A DNA stretch of 64,000 nt from Cercophora sp. LCS_1 (GCA_036250225.1 JAPZLL010000001.1:868001-932000); one strand, 5' to 3'. Positions 31,255 through 42,559 are shown, counted from the first letter of the stretch. Translations and numbers: made by a program. Notes: generated from the sequence alone by a model not told the origin.

Positions 31255-32484
31255 ATGAAGGCTCACCGCCCGCAGCGCGGGAGGGTTTCGAAGCCTTCCG
31301 CCCCGGCTCGCGGCCGCCCCGGGCGTGCTGCCGGTGCCCAGCTTGCCCACGACGTGCTGGAGCATCAGCTCAAGGCCGACCCGGTCCAGGACCCCTCACT
31401 TTTCGACGACCCTTCGCGGATGGGCCCCGAACAGTACGCGGCAGCAGCAGCAGCGGCGGCCGTCATGGACGCCGACATGGCTGCCGATGCTTCTGGCGAT
31501 GCCGAGGCCGAAGCCGACATGGAGGACGACGACCCCGCCGCCACCGGATCAGGCCTGGCGCCCCACGTTGATCTCACAACGGCCGCCAGCATCCTCGCCA
31601 ACAGCAACCAGAGCATGGACGACCAACAACATCAAGACCTACAGCAGCAAGGCCTGGCCCATGTGCACCACCACCAGCCACAGGCCCAGATGGGCGTGTC
31701 TACGCTGCAGCAGGCCGGCCAGCAGCTTATGGATCCGTCGCTGATGAAAACCACGCAGCAGCTCGCCAGCGAGTCAGGCTACAAAGACCTCAACATCGAG
31801 AGCGCCCTTGCGAAGCGGCTGGCACGCGAGCCGGGCCATCGCATAGCTACGCAACGCCGTCCCGAGCAGAGCCTGAACCTAGGGCGACGAAGCAACGTGG
31901 AGGCCCTGTTTGCCCACATTGCCGGTACGCCGGCTCGTGTGCCGTGCAAGAACTGTCACAAAGGACACGGGCCGTGGTTGAATTGCATTGTTGTCGACGG
32001 CCAGATGTGTGGCAGCTGTGCAAACTGCTGGTTCAACGCTAGTGGCGCTAGGTGTAGCTTTCACGGTAAGTCTTCAACTCTCGGTCCGTGGACCTTGGCC
32101 TAACTTGGTATTTTCACAGAAACACGCACTCTCCAAGCCACACAACAGCACCCTAACATCATTTCCGGAACCACAGCCGGCCTCCCAGTTGACTCGTCGT
32201 ATCGGTTTGCTACACCCCACGGCCTCATGCCGACAACGCCTGGGCCGTCTTTGGGCAACATGGGCCACCCGTCAATGTTTACCAGCACGCCTACGCTGCA
32301 GAATCTTCTCGCACGATCGATGGCCGAGGTCCGAGCTGCCGATAAAGCCACTAGAAAGCTGATGCAGATCGAGATTGCCGCAAAGCAACTGGCTTTGCAG
32401 ATTGCCGACTACGAGGAGATGGTCGGAGGCCAGGAGGGCCAGGGACAAGGCCAGCAACAGATCATGGATGACTCTGGAGCTTAG
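31255..32484 (+). CDS. DUF3716 cysteine-rich fungal protein
   Basis: Two exons, 31255-32065 and 32120-32484, give 391 residues. The N-terminus is basic (KAHRPQRGRVSKPSAPARGR), then a poly-Ala run, an acidic segment (ADMEDDDPAA) and a Gln/His-rich region. The fungal-specific DUF3716 module lies at about 222-275: CKNCHKGHGPWLNC, then MCGSCANCWFNASGARCSFH. Its C-x2-C pairs and the GPW core suggest a metal-binding fold. The C-terminal part (MAEVRAADKATRKLMQIEIA) is a predicted helix, possibly a coiled coil. The 54-bp intron (32066-32119), donor GTAAGT and branch CTAAC, lies just after the Cys module and is phase 1. DUF3716 proteins are widespread in filamentous fungi and lack a defined function. 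Basic, poly-Ala and poly-Gln segments with a Cys cluster suggest a nuclear protein, but that is inference. Confidence 0.8.
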
Positions 32485-33311
32485 GAAATCCGCCAGATCT
32501 TGGCGGTAATAGCTGCCTTTGAGGAATCGGGATCGTCAGGCGGGCAAAGTGGGGAAGCTGAGCCAACCAACTCGTCACATTTCACGGGGGAGTTATCGTC
32601 GCCAGCCTGGCAAGGCCTCTAGTCCTTGGACTTGGTTTCTTATATGTTTGTTTCAGTCTTTTTTTCGGCAGTGTCTTTTCTACACCTTGGCATGGATGCA
32701 AGCGATACCCCTTCATAATTTCATTTGTGGCGGAAACGCCTGTTTCCATTCACTCAACGTCACCGGGTCTACCAACCGGGGCGGTCTTGGTCGATGGCTT
32801 TGTTATAGCCCTCGTTGCGTGTGAGAAGGGTTGACAAGCAATACGAGGATGAGGGAGATGAGAGTGTGCGGAGGAGGAGGGTAATGCTGGTGACAGGAGC
32901 CGAGCCACTTGCATGTTTCGTCGTCTGTTTGCCTGTCATGTTCAGTACTTCAGTACCTGGCTTCGGGAACCCCAAGGTTGGCGCGAGATGGCCGGTTAAG
33001 ATACGGAATGATCCGCGATCAGATTGCTAGAGGATAGTTATGTAAGGGGGATAATTTGGCAGGGAGGAATGCGTGGAATGTAATGAATTCACCGCGAGTT
33101 TTCGTTGACTTTTTGGAGCTGTTACTGCTGAGTCTGATCATATACCTCTCTCTCTGCTCCTCAATACTCGCTGGGTTATTCGCCAAACGACCCGCGGAAC
33201 CGGGCTCAGTACCAGCCCTTCATGGATCCTTCTCAATCTTCTCCGAACTGCTCAGTCGCACTCAGCCCTGCTGAACTGGACTCCCAGCCATCACTCTCAT
33301 ACCCCCCGCCT
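32485..33311. other. Intergenic region, convergent 3' ends
   Basis: About 830 bp between the DUF3716 stop and the stop of the minus-strand DUF4419 gene. It holds both 3' UTRs. Frames on either strand are short and have no domain. Nothing else was seen. Confidence 0.5.
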
Positions 33312-34460
33312 CTAAACCAAATACATAAACCACCCATTCTCCGGCCTCAACGTATCAAACCCCTCAAACCTCGGCCTATACTCTGCAACCTCGGCCCCCT
33401 CTGTCTCTCCCTCACCATCCTCTCCCATCCCCTTGGTCACCCTCATCCCAACACCCCCCGCCAACATCTCCGTCCTAATCTCAACCCCCCTATCCAACAA
33501 CGTAACCGGCACCTTCACAAACCCCATCGGAATCTGCCCTCTACTCAACTCCGCCTTTCTCCCATCATGTAAACAGCGTCCCGCCTCATCCCAATAACAA
33601 AACCCCATCACCCATCCACTGTACGTAACACTCCCACTCCCGTTCGGCGTATGCCGATCCACCACGCCCTGCCAAAACCTTTTCGCTTCCTCCGCCTCTG
33701 GTTCATAAAGACTATCCAACAACCCGGCCATGATGGGTCTCAAGCAATCCCTATACCACCTCGCTACTTCTTTACCAAACACGCCATCCGCAAGCCGGGT
33801 GGATTTCCGTGCAAGCTCAACCCAATCCTCTTGCTCGCCTAGTAATGTGACAGCCGGAATCCCGCACCGCGTACCCCAGCTGTAGGTGAAGTATTTCTGC
33901 ATGGCGCCCATCATCAGCACGCTTGCGACTACTTGGTCGCACTTCTCAGTGGTGCTGAACGTTGGTAAGATCCAGTCCCGTAATCCGTCGGTTGATAGAT
34001 GAGCGTCGAGGAGCTTGCCCATCTCGTAAGCCATTTTACCGTGGTCGAGACCGGCGAGTTCGATTTCGATGTGGAGGGGTTTTTGGCCCGTGTGGGAGAC
34101 CAAGACGTCGCGGAGTTGGTCAGAGTGCGTGTTGATGTAGACGGAGAGCTGGGACACAATGGCGAGCCAGACGTCGTCGGGGCGGAGGACCAGGTTGAGG
34201 TGTTCGTTGTACGATTCGAGGATTGCGTGGACGAGGGCGTTGCGGGCCGGGTAGATGTAGGTTGTTGATGCCCGGGAGAGGGTGGAGGAAAGGGAGGATT
34301 GGACGATGCGTGGGGGGGACTGGGGAGGGGTGCTGCCGTCGGGGGTGGTGAGGGTTGCGAGGAGGTGGGAGGGGGATTGCGCGAGGGTGTGACTCTGGCG
34401 GGAGCGGATTTGCGTCCATGATGAGGGAGGGTGGGTGGAGGGGTGGATTGTTGTTGGCAT
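33312..34460 (-). CDS. DUF4419 domain protein
   Basis: Single exon on the minus strand, 382 residues. DUF4419 proteins are common in fungi and have no established function. Conserved blocks seen: ALVHAILESYNEHLNLVLRP followed by DDVWLAIVSQLSVYIN (about 75-112), LRDWILPTFSTTEKCDQVVA near 160, MGAMQKYFTYSWGTRCGIPA and VTLLGEQEDW near 185-210, and the C-terminal GWVMGFCYWDE and MGFVKVPVTLLDRG. The first ~60 residues are Ser/Pro/Thr-rich and variable. I chose the ATG at 34460. The frame has another ATG 11 codons upstream (34493) that would add a Lys run encoded by a homopolymer, which is less likely. No signal peptide or membrane segment was seen. Confidence 0.82.
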   Translation of the reverse strand: MPTTIHPSTHPPSSWTQIRSRQSHTLAQSPSHLLATLTTPDGSTPPQSPPRIVQSSLSSTLSRASTTYIYPARNALVHAILESYNEHLNLVLRPDDVWLAIVSQLSVYINTHSDQLRDVLVSHTGQKPLHIEIELAGLDHGKMAYEMGKLLDAHLSTDGLRDWILPTFSTTEKCDQVVASVLMMGAMQKYFTYSWGTRCGIPAVTLLGEQEDWVELARKSTRLADGVFGKEVARWYRDCLRPIMAGLLDSLYEPEAEEAKRFWQGVVDRHTPNGSGSVTYSGWVMGFCYWDEAGRCLHDGRKAELSRGQIPMGFVKVPVTLLDRGVEIRTEMLAGGVGMRVTKGMGEDGEGETEGAEVAEYRPRFEGFDTLRPENGWFMYLV

Positions 34461-35572
34461 TTTTTTTTTTTGGAGATGGGATACAAAATTCACGGTTTTG
34501 ATGGGTGTACGGACATTTGCGGTTTGACGGTGTAAGTGTGAGATGGATGAAACGGAAGCAAACGCGGATGATAATCACGAGGTATAACTACCACTCTAGA
34601 GTCGCAGTCTCCTCAAAGTATGTTACCCGCCCCGATCGGCCGGACCGGACGCCTCGAGCGGGTGACGGGAACGATGCATACTTAGCTGCCCTGGTATGGG
34701 TTCGTTTGGTTGTCTTGAAGATCCAATGCTTCCCTGAAAGCGGTCGCGACTGCCGATGCGGGAGGGGGGGCAAGGGCGCACTAAGCCCTATCCATCACCG
34801 AACATTTCGGCCTGCACTACGACGGTGCAACACAACCTAGAACCCCGCCACTTTGGCTCATCCAGGCTCCAGAATTCGTCGAATTCGAGCACCGATGGAC
34901 GGCACGCGCCCTTTGACTGATTGGGTCGGGGCGCGATGTACATCGGTCGCTCGCCGACTGTTTCCGGGAAACATACCGAGCGGTCTGGTCAGAGGCAAGC
35001 TGCGGATCGATGTCGGAAAGACCAAGAAAGTTTGGGTCCTGTTCATCGAGGTTCTTCAGCGCGAGGGTCAAACAAGCGGTAGAAGCGGATTGCCAAGAGG
35101 GGTACAAGTTAGGTATACTGGTGACGGCCAAGACACGCCTCAAGTCATTGCGAAAAACAAGTCTGTCATACGATAGGTAGTAGATGGGGCTTGAAGTGGT
35201 TGGCCCAGTGGCTTGATACGGGGTTTATTGAACCCGACGTTACTCTTGACGTCCAAATATCAATTTGGGCTCGAGAGTCACAACATGACAAGAGCGGTTC
35301 TAGTGGATTGATAGCTTGGGCCATGGTCTGATTCAGCGAGTACTTCAGCTGGTCTTTGAGAGCCCGGTAAGCCTGATACCAGCGTTGAATTGATCAAAGG
35401 ACACGCTCAAAACTCCGAGTATGACTGCTTGATTACTATCACACATTTCGACCCCAAGTGTGTCCTCATTAGGTGACTTTTCCGCCCAACCCGCAGCTGG
35501 CCCATACAAACCTGTCAGCTTTATTGACCAGCCCATTACTCCCATCCCCCATACTCATACACAAACTTACAC
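34461..35572. other. Intergenic region
   Basis: 1.1 kb between the DUF4419 start and the TSC10 stop, both genes on the minus strand. It holds the DUF4419 promoter and the TSC10 3' UTR. Frames of up to 111 codons on both strands lack domain character. Nothing else was recognised. Confidence 0.5.
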
Positions 35573-36640
35573 CTAAGCCTTGGTTCCCTCCAATCCGGGA
35601 TGCCCCTTGTTCCTCCCCCAGCTCTTGATCTTCCCATTCATATCCCACAGCACAAAAAAGTAAATAATGGGAATAATCCACCCGAGCACCGTATCAAACA
35701 CCCAATTATTCCTCACCGACCCGCCCATAATCCCACACCGCATCAACCGTCCCAAAAACGACACCGTCACAAAATACTCGCCCCTCTCCAAACCCTCAAT
35801 CGCCCGTCTGGCAACCGTATCCGGCGTCTCAGGCGGCTCCTCCTTCTCCAGCTCAAGCGTGATCGCCGGCTTGGTCTGATTCTCCCTCGCCAGTCCCGGA
35901 CTCGTAATCGTAGCCGGATACACAACATGCACCTTGACCGGCATATCCGGATACAAATTCATCTCCATGGCCAATGTATCCGCCAACCCTCTCAGCGCCC
36001 ACTTGGACGGCGTGTAAGGTCCATACCCAACAATAGCAAAAAAAGCAAGCACCGACGCCGTAAACACGATATGTTTCGGCTCGGTGAATTTTTCACCTTC
36101 AGGGGAAAGCCATTCGCGTAAGATGGCGCGTGACATTTCGGCTGCACCGAAATAGTTGACGTCCATGTTGCGGCGCGCTGCTGCAAGGGAGTCGGACGCC
36201 GTCCAGAGCATGGGTGTTGACAGGCCGGCTACGCACCAGACGACGTCGGGTGCTTGGCCGCCGTTCCACGCGATGGCTTCGGCAATGACGGACGCGGCAT
36301 AGTCGGGCTGCCCGACGTCGGCGGAGATATAGGTGAAGCGTTGGGTGGGGGAGATGGCGGCCGAGCGGACGGCAATGACGGCCTCCTCCAGGCGGCCGAC
36401 GTTGCGGGAGACGAGGATTAGGGAGGCGCCTTTTGCCGAGAGCTGGATGGCGGCAGAGAGGCCCATGCCTTCGGAGGCGCCGGTTAGCAGGACGGTGCGT
36501 CCTGATACCGGGAAGTGGCTGGGCTGGCGACGGAAGAGGGAAAACATTGTGAGGGCGGCTAGGGTGGTGAGGATGAGGAGTGCTAGGGCGGATGTTGGGA
36601 ATGAGGGGAGGGCTGAGATGAGGGTGGTGAGGCGGAACAT
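35573..36640 (-). CDS. TSC10: 3-ketodihydrosphingosine reductase (short-chain dehydrogenase)
   Basis: Single exon on the minus strand, 355 residues. The enzyme reduces 3-ketosphinganine to dihydrosphingosine with NADPH, the second step of sphingolipid synthesis, on the ER with its active site facing the cytosol. Seen: an N-terminal membrane segment at about 15-35 (TSALALLILTTLAALTMF), the NADPH-binding TGASEGMG at 53-60, the SRN turn near 78-80, the catalytic Ser196 (FTASVLAF) and YTPSK at 209-213 with catalytic Tyr and Lys, and a C-terminal hydrophobic hairpin (LGWIIPIIYFFVLWD) typical of KDSR/Tsc10. Length and order match the family. The C-terminal segment and the membrane anchor separate it from soluble short-chain dehydrogenases. 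The start is the only Met before the membrane segment. Confidence 0.92.
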   Translation of the reverse strand: MFRLTTLISALPSFPTSALALLILTTLAALTMFSLFRRQPSHFPVSGRTVLLTGASEGMGLSAAIQLSAKGASLILVSRNVGRLEEAVIAVRSAAISPTQRFTYISADVGQPDYAASVIAEAIAWNGGQAPDVVWCVAGLSTPMLWTASDSLAAARRNMDVNYFGAAEMSRAILREWLSPEGEKFTEPKHIVFTASVLAFFAIVGYGPYTPSKWALRGLADTLAMEMNLYPDMPVKVHVVYPATITSPGLARENQTKPAITLELEKEEPPETPDTVARRAIEGLERGEYFVTVSFLGRLMRCGIMGGSVRNNWVFDTVLGWIIPIIYFFVLWDMNGKIKSWGRNKGHPGLEGTKA

Positions 36641-37833
36641 TTGTTCTCGGGAGGTGAGGTGGCACAGGGGCCGGAGAGGTGATGTGAGCGGTCAGTTGGA
36701 GGCAGCGGCTGCGAGGCTGCGAATGGACCTATCTGGTTTGTTGGCGATGCGCTTTTGAGATTGGTCTTTGAAAGGAAATTGAATTGAACTTACAACGCCA
36801 ATTGGCTCAGTGAGTTTTCATACCGATTGTCGAGATGTTCAAGACTTGTTGAGACTTGGTGATGGTTGAATTGAGTGACCCTGGTCAAATTACCGTTCTT
36901 CTAGAAATTCCTTGGCGTGGGGCCCTTCTTCCCACCAGCCTCTAACCCGATCTGACCAGACCCTCATCATCGTCAACACCACTACCACATCACCACCTCA
37001 AGAAACATCAAAGAACATCCCGGAACATTTCAATTACTGTTACTAGATCCATAATTTCTACAGTATCGCAAGTTCCTCGAATCGCAGTTCCCGTTCCGCC
37101 ATTGCAGCCCGAATACATGCCACCGGCCGGCCAAGGCGAGGAAGGAGCGACCAAGAGTATTATTGATAGATGACGACATTGTATTCAAAATTATTGGTGC
37201 AGTTTGCCGACGGGCAATACGGAGCCAAGTCGGACACTCAACACCGACGGAATCCACACCGATCAAAACACCCGCCGCCAGACCCTCTGATACTTTCTTT
37301 GTCATAGTTGGGTTGAGCATAACATGGCGTCAAATAGGTCGACCCACCTATAGCCGCCTTTTTCCCTTTCCCAAGTGCTCATGTGAGCAGAGACACTTGG
37401 CGGAGAATATTTCCCGGACTTCCTCTGTCGAAAAGCAAAAGGAACTCGGGAAATCGAGGGGTGTCGTTGTCCGCGTGAACAATGCTGCACCGACGAGCAC
37501 GAGTGTCGGGCCCGATATGTTTTATTCTACACTTGAGATGATGCTTTATATGAGTATGCTACACATTTCGTTGTCGCCGAGCCTCTCGTAAAATCATCCA
37601 ATAAGGTCGCCTTCTTTAACCTCATCATGTCAACACTAAGAGTGAACAAAGGGCCACGAAGCGCCACCGCGACCTAACAGACTGGGAGACCACACGTGGT
37701 TGGATCTTTGTTCGCGACCCAGATATGAAGTCATACTTCTTGGCCATTCTGGTCCTACGCCCCCGTTCCACCGGGTCCAACTCAACTTGTTCCCCTTGGC
37801 TCGACAGGCATTGGCGCAAAACAGCTCGGCAAC
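36641..37833. other. Intergenic region between TSC10 and the C2H2 pseudogene
   Basis: 1.2 kb. It holds the TSC10 promoter on the left. Short frames on both strands lack domains. No RNA gene or repeat was seen. Confidence 0.5.
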
Positions 37834-39578
37834 ATGGATGGGACGCCGAAATATGCCCCGACAGCGATATTCGACATCACCCACGCATGCCTTCTATCCT
37901 TTGACCGGATTGTGGCAAACTCTGATAAATCTGTACTCACGCGGCCCTTAGTCTCATCTGCAGGTACCGCCAAACGATACGCCTCTGATTTCATCGGTCT
38001 GCACAACAGCTTCTTGCTCTAGGTCGACTATACGAGAGCCTTGTCCTCAGTGAGCTCTTCGCTGGATGCCAGGCTACAAGGACGACAAGACTTGGCGGGC
38101 GTGTTCGTCGACTTCTTGGAAGCGTTGCTACAGAATCTGAACTCGCTTACCGCATCTTCTTCTTCGGTCGACCGGAGGCTGGCAAACCGTCCAACTTTTC
38201 CCCAAGTCCAACTGATGAAACATGGGAGGACACCACATAGGCCATCGAAACTTCCCTGAACCGGCTACATTTCTTGACTGTAGCTATCAGAAAAACAGCA
38301 AGACAGTTCGACCGTTCACCGGGAACTCTCGCCCCTGACGACGACACGGGATTTCGCAAACACGTGGCGTCTTGGGTGCGATCCCACTTTCCGACCGCTC
38401 GCAAAGAGCTCTGTCAACAACTAGGCGACTCGATAGCAATATGGCGTCAGATCCTGCTCCAAACCGCCCGTCAAGCGCGAGTCCTTGCGATCAGACGCGA
38501 GCTAGCCACACTGACAGTAACCACGCAACCTGTGTTTCGAAACCCCGGCACCTCAGCCGAAGACGCTCCAGCAGCAGCGAACACCATATCAGCAACCCAC
38601 GACAACAACTTCTCATACCCCCCCATGCCCAAGCCTCGTCCAGGCGACACATGGATCCGCCGTCCCTTTTGCCTCCGACCCATGGAGCGCAAACAACCCG
38701 AGACGCGAGACCACCACTGATGAAACCACATCGACGAGCATCTCGAGCCCTACGGCTGTCCCTACCCCCAATGCTCCGAGTCTCGCGTCTGCTTCTCGCA
38801 CTGCAGCCAGTGGAAAATCCACATGGGCGCAAACCACTCCAGAGACTGGGTCCGCAGGGTGCACGCCCGGAGGATATGGTACTGCGATATCGATCACGAT
38901 CCTCCACAAAGATTCGAGACGAAACACCAGTGAAGCGAACACATGCGGAATCTCGCCTCGCATTCAAAGCGGAAACTCAACCCACCTACGCAGGAACAGC
39001 TGGATATATTGTCTGCGAGGAAACAACGACTCATTCTCAGGGGCAAGTTCGTCTGTCCTCTCTGCCAGCAGATACCCGAGGAAACTCGACAGCAGGTGGA
39101 AAAACGGCAAGGGGATAGGCGCAAAGCGCATTCGTTTGTGGTTGATCATATTGCCAATCACCTCAAGGCGTTGTCGTTGATGGCGCTGCCGCCCCTTGAG
39201 GATGTCACTGACATTGGGATGGTATCCCTGGACGATGGGCTCAGGCCACTGAGACAGCTCCCCCAGATGCATACCGGGTTGGATTTTCTCGATCACCAGG
39301 CTACATCGTGGTCTTCTAGTCCGGGCCGTCGACAGGACTCTCGCGGTTCGGCGTCTGCTGATCAGCAGCATGGGCATTGGGATAGGGAGTATCATAACTA
39401 TAAGCGGCCGGATGAGCTACCCGAGCATTCAGTCATTCGGGGTTGGTTCGAGGACTGGAAAATGTGGAGGGCGGAGAAAAGGGGGTGTTCACTGAGGAGA
39501 CCAGGGCTTCGTGAGTCAGATCCAATGCTGATGCATCTTGCTGAAACGAAGAGCGCTGAGTCGTCTGGGCGGGGGTAG
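37834..39578 (+). pseudogene. Decayed fungal C2H2-type zinc-finger gene
   Basis: A coding remnant can be read across 1.75 kb. N-terminal part 37834-38160 (FDRIVANSDKSV, then SSSLDARLQGRQDLAGVFVD) is in one frame with a TAG at 38020-38022. The rest, from about 38190, is in another frame: AIETSLNRLHFLTVAIRKTA, then GDTWIRRPFCLRPMERKQPE, then a Cys/His cluster CPYPQC with HCSQWKIHMGANH, then KFVCPLC with VDHIANHLKALSLMALP. In that second frame a TAG lies at about 38239-38241, a double stop TGA TGA at 38718-38723, and a TGA at 38931-38933, all inside otherwise continuous, family-like sequence. The arrangement (helical N-terminus, C2H2 fingers, final H-x3-H followed by ALP) resembles a large family of fungal C2H2 proteins. 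Introns could explain the frame change or one stop, but not all of them. Confidence 0.6.
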
Positions 39579-39816
39579 GGAAACTGGATGCGCGTGAAAA
39601 AAGGAGGTCATCGCTTTATAGTAATGTGAAATCACCTTGTTCAGATAGATCAACAAGCAACGATGCGCTCAAATACCTGTTCACTACTTGCCAATCATGT
39701 TTAAATCAACATTCAAAATCACCTGCTAACCACCACCATCCTTTGGGTATACTTCTGTCAAGTGTATGAGCATCCCTTTTTATCTATTTGTGTGACCCGT
39801 TTATTTGATCACCTCC

Positions 39817-41254
39817 CTAAAAAATAGTCCCGTCACTCCTCAACAAAATCGGACTCGACTTTGTCGCCGGTCTCTTCTGCGCAGCAACCTCCCGTCCAGC
39901 CTTCCACGTCCCAGCCTCCAACAGCTGCGCCATACTCAACCCGCCAATCTTGTCCCTGATCCTCCCATACAACTTATCAATCAGCACCAGCGTCATAGCC
40001 CTCCACTCAACGATTGTATCATCCCCCGCATCGAAGAGCGGCAAGTCGCCACCACCACCAGCCGCCGCCGCCGCAGCCAAACCCCGATCCAGCGTCTCCT
40101 TTTTCAGAGCCAGCACGCCTAGATCGACGAATAGGCCACCGTTGCGGTACTCTGGCAACGCGGTGAGGGAGTCCTCGTTTGTCCAGGTTTTGTTGAGCAC
40201 ACGCTGGAAGGGGACCATAAGGGAGTAGGTGAGCCATTGGGTTAGTTTGTGGAAGGGTTGGATGCCATCGTCAGCGTGGCTCTGGAGGATACGCAAAGGC
40301 CAGGCGTCGCCGATGGGGGTGCCGGCTATGGTTGTGCGGTTCTTGGGCCAGGCTGGGATGAGCAGGGTTTGGAGGACGTCCCAGAGGGTTAGGACGTCGA
40401 GGGGGGATGAGCCGGCGGATCTCAGGAGGTGGTCTGTCTTGTTAGCTTGGGAGATTGTGAATAATACGGGGGGGGGGCGGTACATACCGACGAGATTTCC
40501 GGGACGGCCTTCAGCGCCGAAAATATCGGGATGAGACAAAAGGGATTGGCCCAGACTGCGGAGGAGGGCTGCACGGGAGTCGATACCTAGCATGGGATTC
40601 GTGTCGGAGACTTGGAAGCCGGTTGCCAGGGCGGTGGTTTCTAGACTTTCTAGACCCTTTCCTGCGTGTTGCTTAGCACGGTAGTCGTCACTGAGGGTGT
40701 GTTGGACATACCATTCACGATGGGAACACCTTTGTCTCCTGCCGCGAACGCACGCCGCTTAAACATGTCCAGGCTCGCAACCGCGATGCCCTCGCTCCGC
40801 TCGTACACATCGCCGCTTCCCGGCTCTGCATACCGCCAGTGGTCACCGGCGCCCGCATCAAGAAGAACGGACACGAAAAACAGGTCGATCAGACGCCGCG
40901 TCACTTCGATGTCGTCGGTACCTTCGGTCTTCCACTGAGCCAGCAGGTTCGCGATGCGCGGGATGCCGCCCACTTCAAAGTGCTGCCATCGGCCGTGAGG
41001 GGGGATGGTGTGGAATTTGTCTGGGCCGAAATCTCGCTGTCGGGGGGGATTTAGCCACTTAGCTTATCGGGATCGTGATACCTTATGCGTGGACAGACCT
41101 TGATGACAGACGCCACAAAATCCACCACATCATCTAGTTTGTCTTCGTGCACGTCAAAGTGGGACAGCTTCCCGGCTGCTGCAATCTCACCGACTATGGT
41201 GGCGCGGTCCCGGATGGCGCGCAGGGAGAGGAGGTATCTCACTTGAGGGTCCAT
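39817..41254 (-). CDS. URC4: URC4-like uracil catabolism protein (DUF1688)
   Basis: Four exons on the minus strand: 41254-41099, 41036-40712, 40661-40488 and 40433-39817, giving 423 residues. DUF1688 proteins include Urc4 of the URC pyrimidine-degradation pathway known from Lachancea kluyveri; the biochemical step is not settled. Conserved blocks: YLLSLRAIRDRATIV and HFDVHEDKLDDVVDFV near the start, GPDKFHTIPPHGRWQHFEVG and GIPRIANLLAQW, LLDAGAGDHWRYAEPGSG, SEGIAVASLDMFK, HPDIFGAEGRPGNLVDHLL, WPLRILQSHADDGIQPFHKL, and the final EWRAMTLVLIDKLYGRIRD. Introns: 41037-41098 (62 bp, GTCTGT donor), 40662-40711 (50 bp, GTATGT) and 40434-40487 (54 bp, GTATGT, with GCTAAC branch). Each junction restores a conserved block (VIK|RDFG, NG|KGLES, LV|DHLL). 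An Ala8/Gly run near residue 345 is variable. No other URC gene is in view. Confidence 0.9.
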
Positions 41255-41906
41255 GATGAATGTAATTCCGGTTAGGTGAGAGTGTTCACGGGGATAGTCA
41301 GGAAGAACGGTGAGGGTGGGAGAGTCTTGCGGTGGGTAAGATATGAGGAGAACTTAGAATGGTTGACATAATAGCTAGTCCCAACCAACGCAGGGCGACC
41401 CGACCCGATCCGACACGGACGCAAACAGTCACGAGTTGACGATTGTGTTGCACACCGATTGGTTGGATTGCAGGGAGACACTCCGCTTGATTTCCAGGTT
41501 GCTCGGGACCCCTAACCCTTTGGTTGTGTCTTGATCTGTTTGTAGCTGGTGTCGGGTCGAGTAGCGCTGCGTCGGTTCATTGTTGGTGTGGGCTTGTTAC
41601 CGACGAGAACTTGAATGGCGGCTCAGCCGGGTGTTGGTCACCACTTGGACTCGGTGCAAGTGAAGCACTCACACTGTCTTGGGAGTCTCTACCTCGGGTT
41701 TGCATGTTGAAAGTGCAGATTGTCTAGGATACTCAGATGAAGAAACATGCGCTGCACAGTAAAGCGAGGAAGCAAAGACGAGGGGGCATTTAAGAACAAC
41801 CCAATACCAAATTCGTCGTTGAGTTTCGAGGTTGCAAAAATCGTGGACAACCCGCCCTGAGGCCATATGTGCGTCTAAGCCGCCGTCTCCTATTAGTCAT
41901 AAACCT
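41255..41906. other. Intergenic region, URC4 promoter
   Basis: 650 bp between the URC4 start and the tRNA. It should hold the URC4 promoter. No open frame with domain character and no other RNA gene was seen. Confidence 0.5.
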
Positions 41907-42009
41907 GGCACTATGGCCGAGTGGTTAAGGCGGTAGATTTAAGTTGAGAGAACCAGCTCTAACTCCTCTACTCTCGAAAGAGGCGTGGGTTCGAACCCCA
42001 CTGGTGTCA
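41907..42009 (+). tRNA. tRNA-Leu (anticodon UAA) with a 22-bp intron
   Basis: The sequence folds into a complete class II tRNA. Acceptor stem GGCACTA / TGGTGTC (7 bp with two G-U pairs) and discriminator A at 42009. A-box TGGCCGAGTGG, D-stem GCC/GGC. Anticodon stem GTAGA/TCTAC with loop TTTAAGC, anticodon TAA at 41940-41942. Long variable arm TCTC-GAAA-GAGG, and T-arm GTGGG-TTCGAAC-CCCAC. An intron at 41944-41965 follows G37, the standard position. Internal A and B boxes are intact, and a T-rich stretch (CCTTTTT, 42011-42017) sits just downstream as a Pol III terminator. Confidence 0.95.
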
Positions 42010-42559
42010 TCCTTTTTGGAAAATCCGTTCTTTTTGAACTTGTAAGATGACTGGGAAATGGTTGGAGGCGGTTGGAAACGGCCCCCTCGGTACGCTACTT
42101 TCTTTTTGGGCATTTTCTTGTCAGACGGCCAGGGGATACGCGGTGCGGGGTTCATTTGCTTGCTGGGAAACAGTTGTTGGCTAGGAAGAAACTTTCAACT
42201 GGCTGTGTGACCCCTGAGTGATTGGTTTGCAAGAAATATTGGATGGACTCAAAGTTTTGGATTCGACGACAGTTTGCCATCGTCCTCGTCAAAGAAACTA
42301 TTTGCAAGTCTCAACTTGAATCCAAACCCACGGCCCCCAAACTGAACAAGGATCATAGTCAATATACAGCGGGGCAAGCACGTGCCGATAACCTTATTCA
42401 GTGGAGACGCCGCTATCACAGCGACATTCTCAACGGTCAATCGCCCCAAAAAAATCTTGTCGCAAACAGCAGCAGCTGCCCGTTAGCCGCCAGAATTTGG
42501 TCTTCCCCTACGGCAACATCCAATTCTTACCCAAACCCGCCGAAGAGACCGTACCCAAA
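42010..42559. promoter_or_regulatory. SAS10 promoter and leader
   Basis: 550 bp between the tRNA-Leu and the SAS10 ATG. The SAS10 frame is open upstream to 42401, but that extension lacks domain character and I treat it as leader. A plus-strand frame at 42222-42662 is a shadow. No other gene was seen. Confidence 0.5.

Noticed and set aside
34853..35176. 107-codon plus-strand frame between the DUF4419 gene and TSC10
   Set aside because: No domain and no splice or leader context; overlaps opposite frames of similar quality.
38372..39118. 248-codon plus-strand frame within the C2H2 pseudogene
   Set aside because: It is in a different frame from the family-like sequence and is Ser/Arg/Pro-rich. 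Shadow of the pseudogene.
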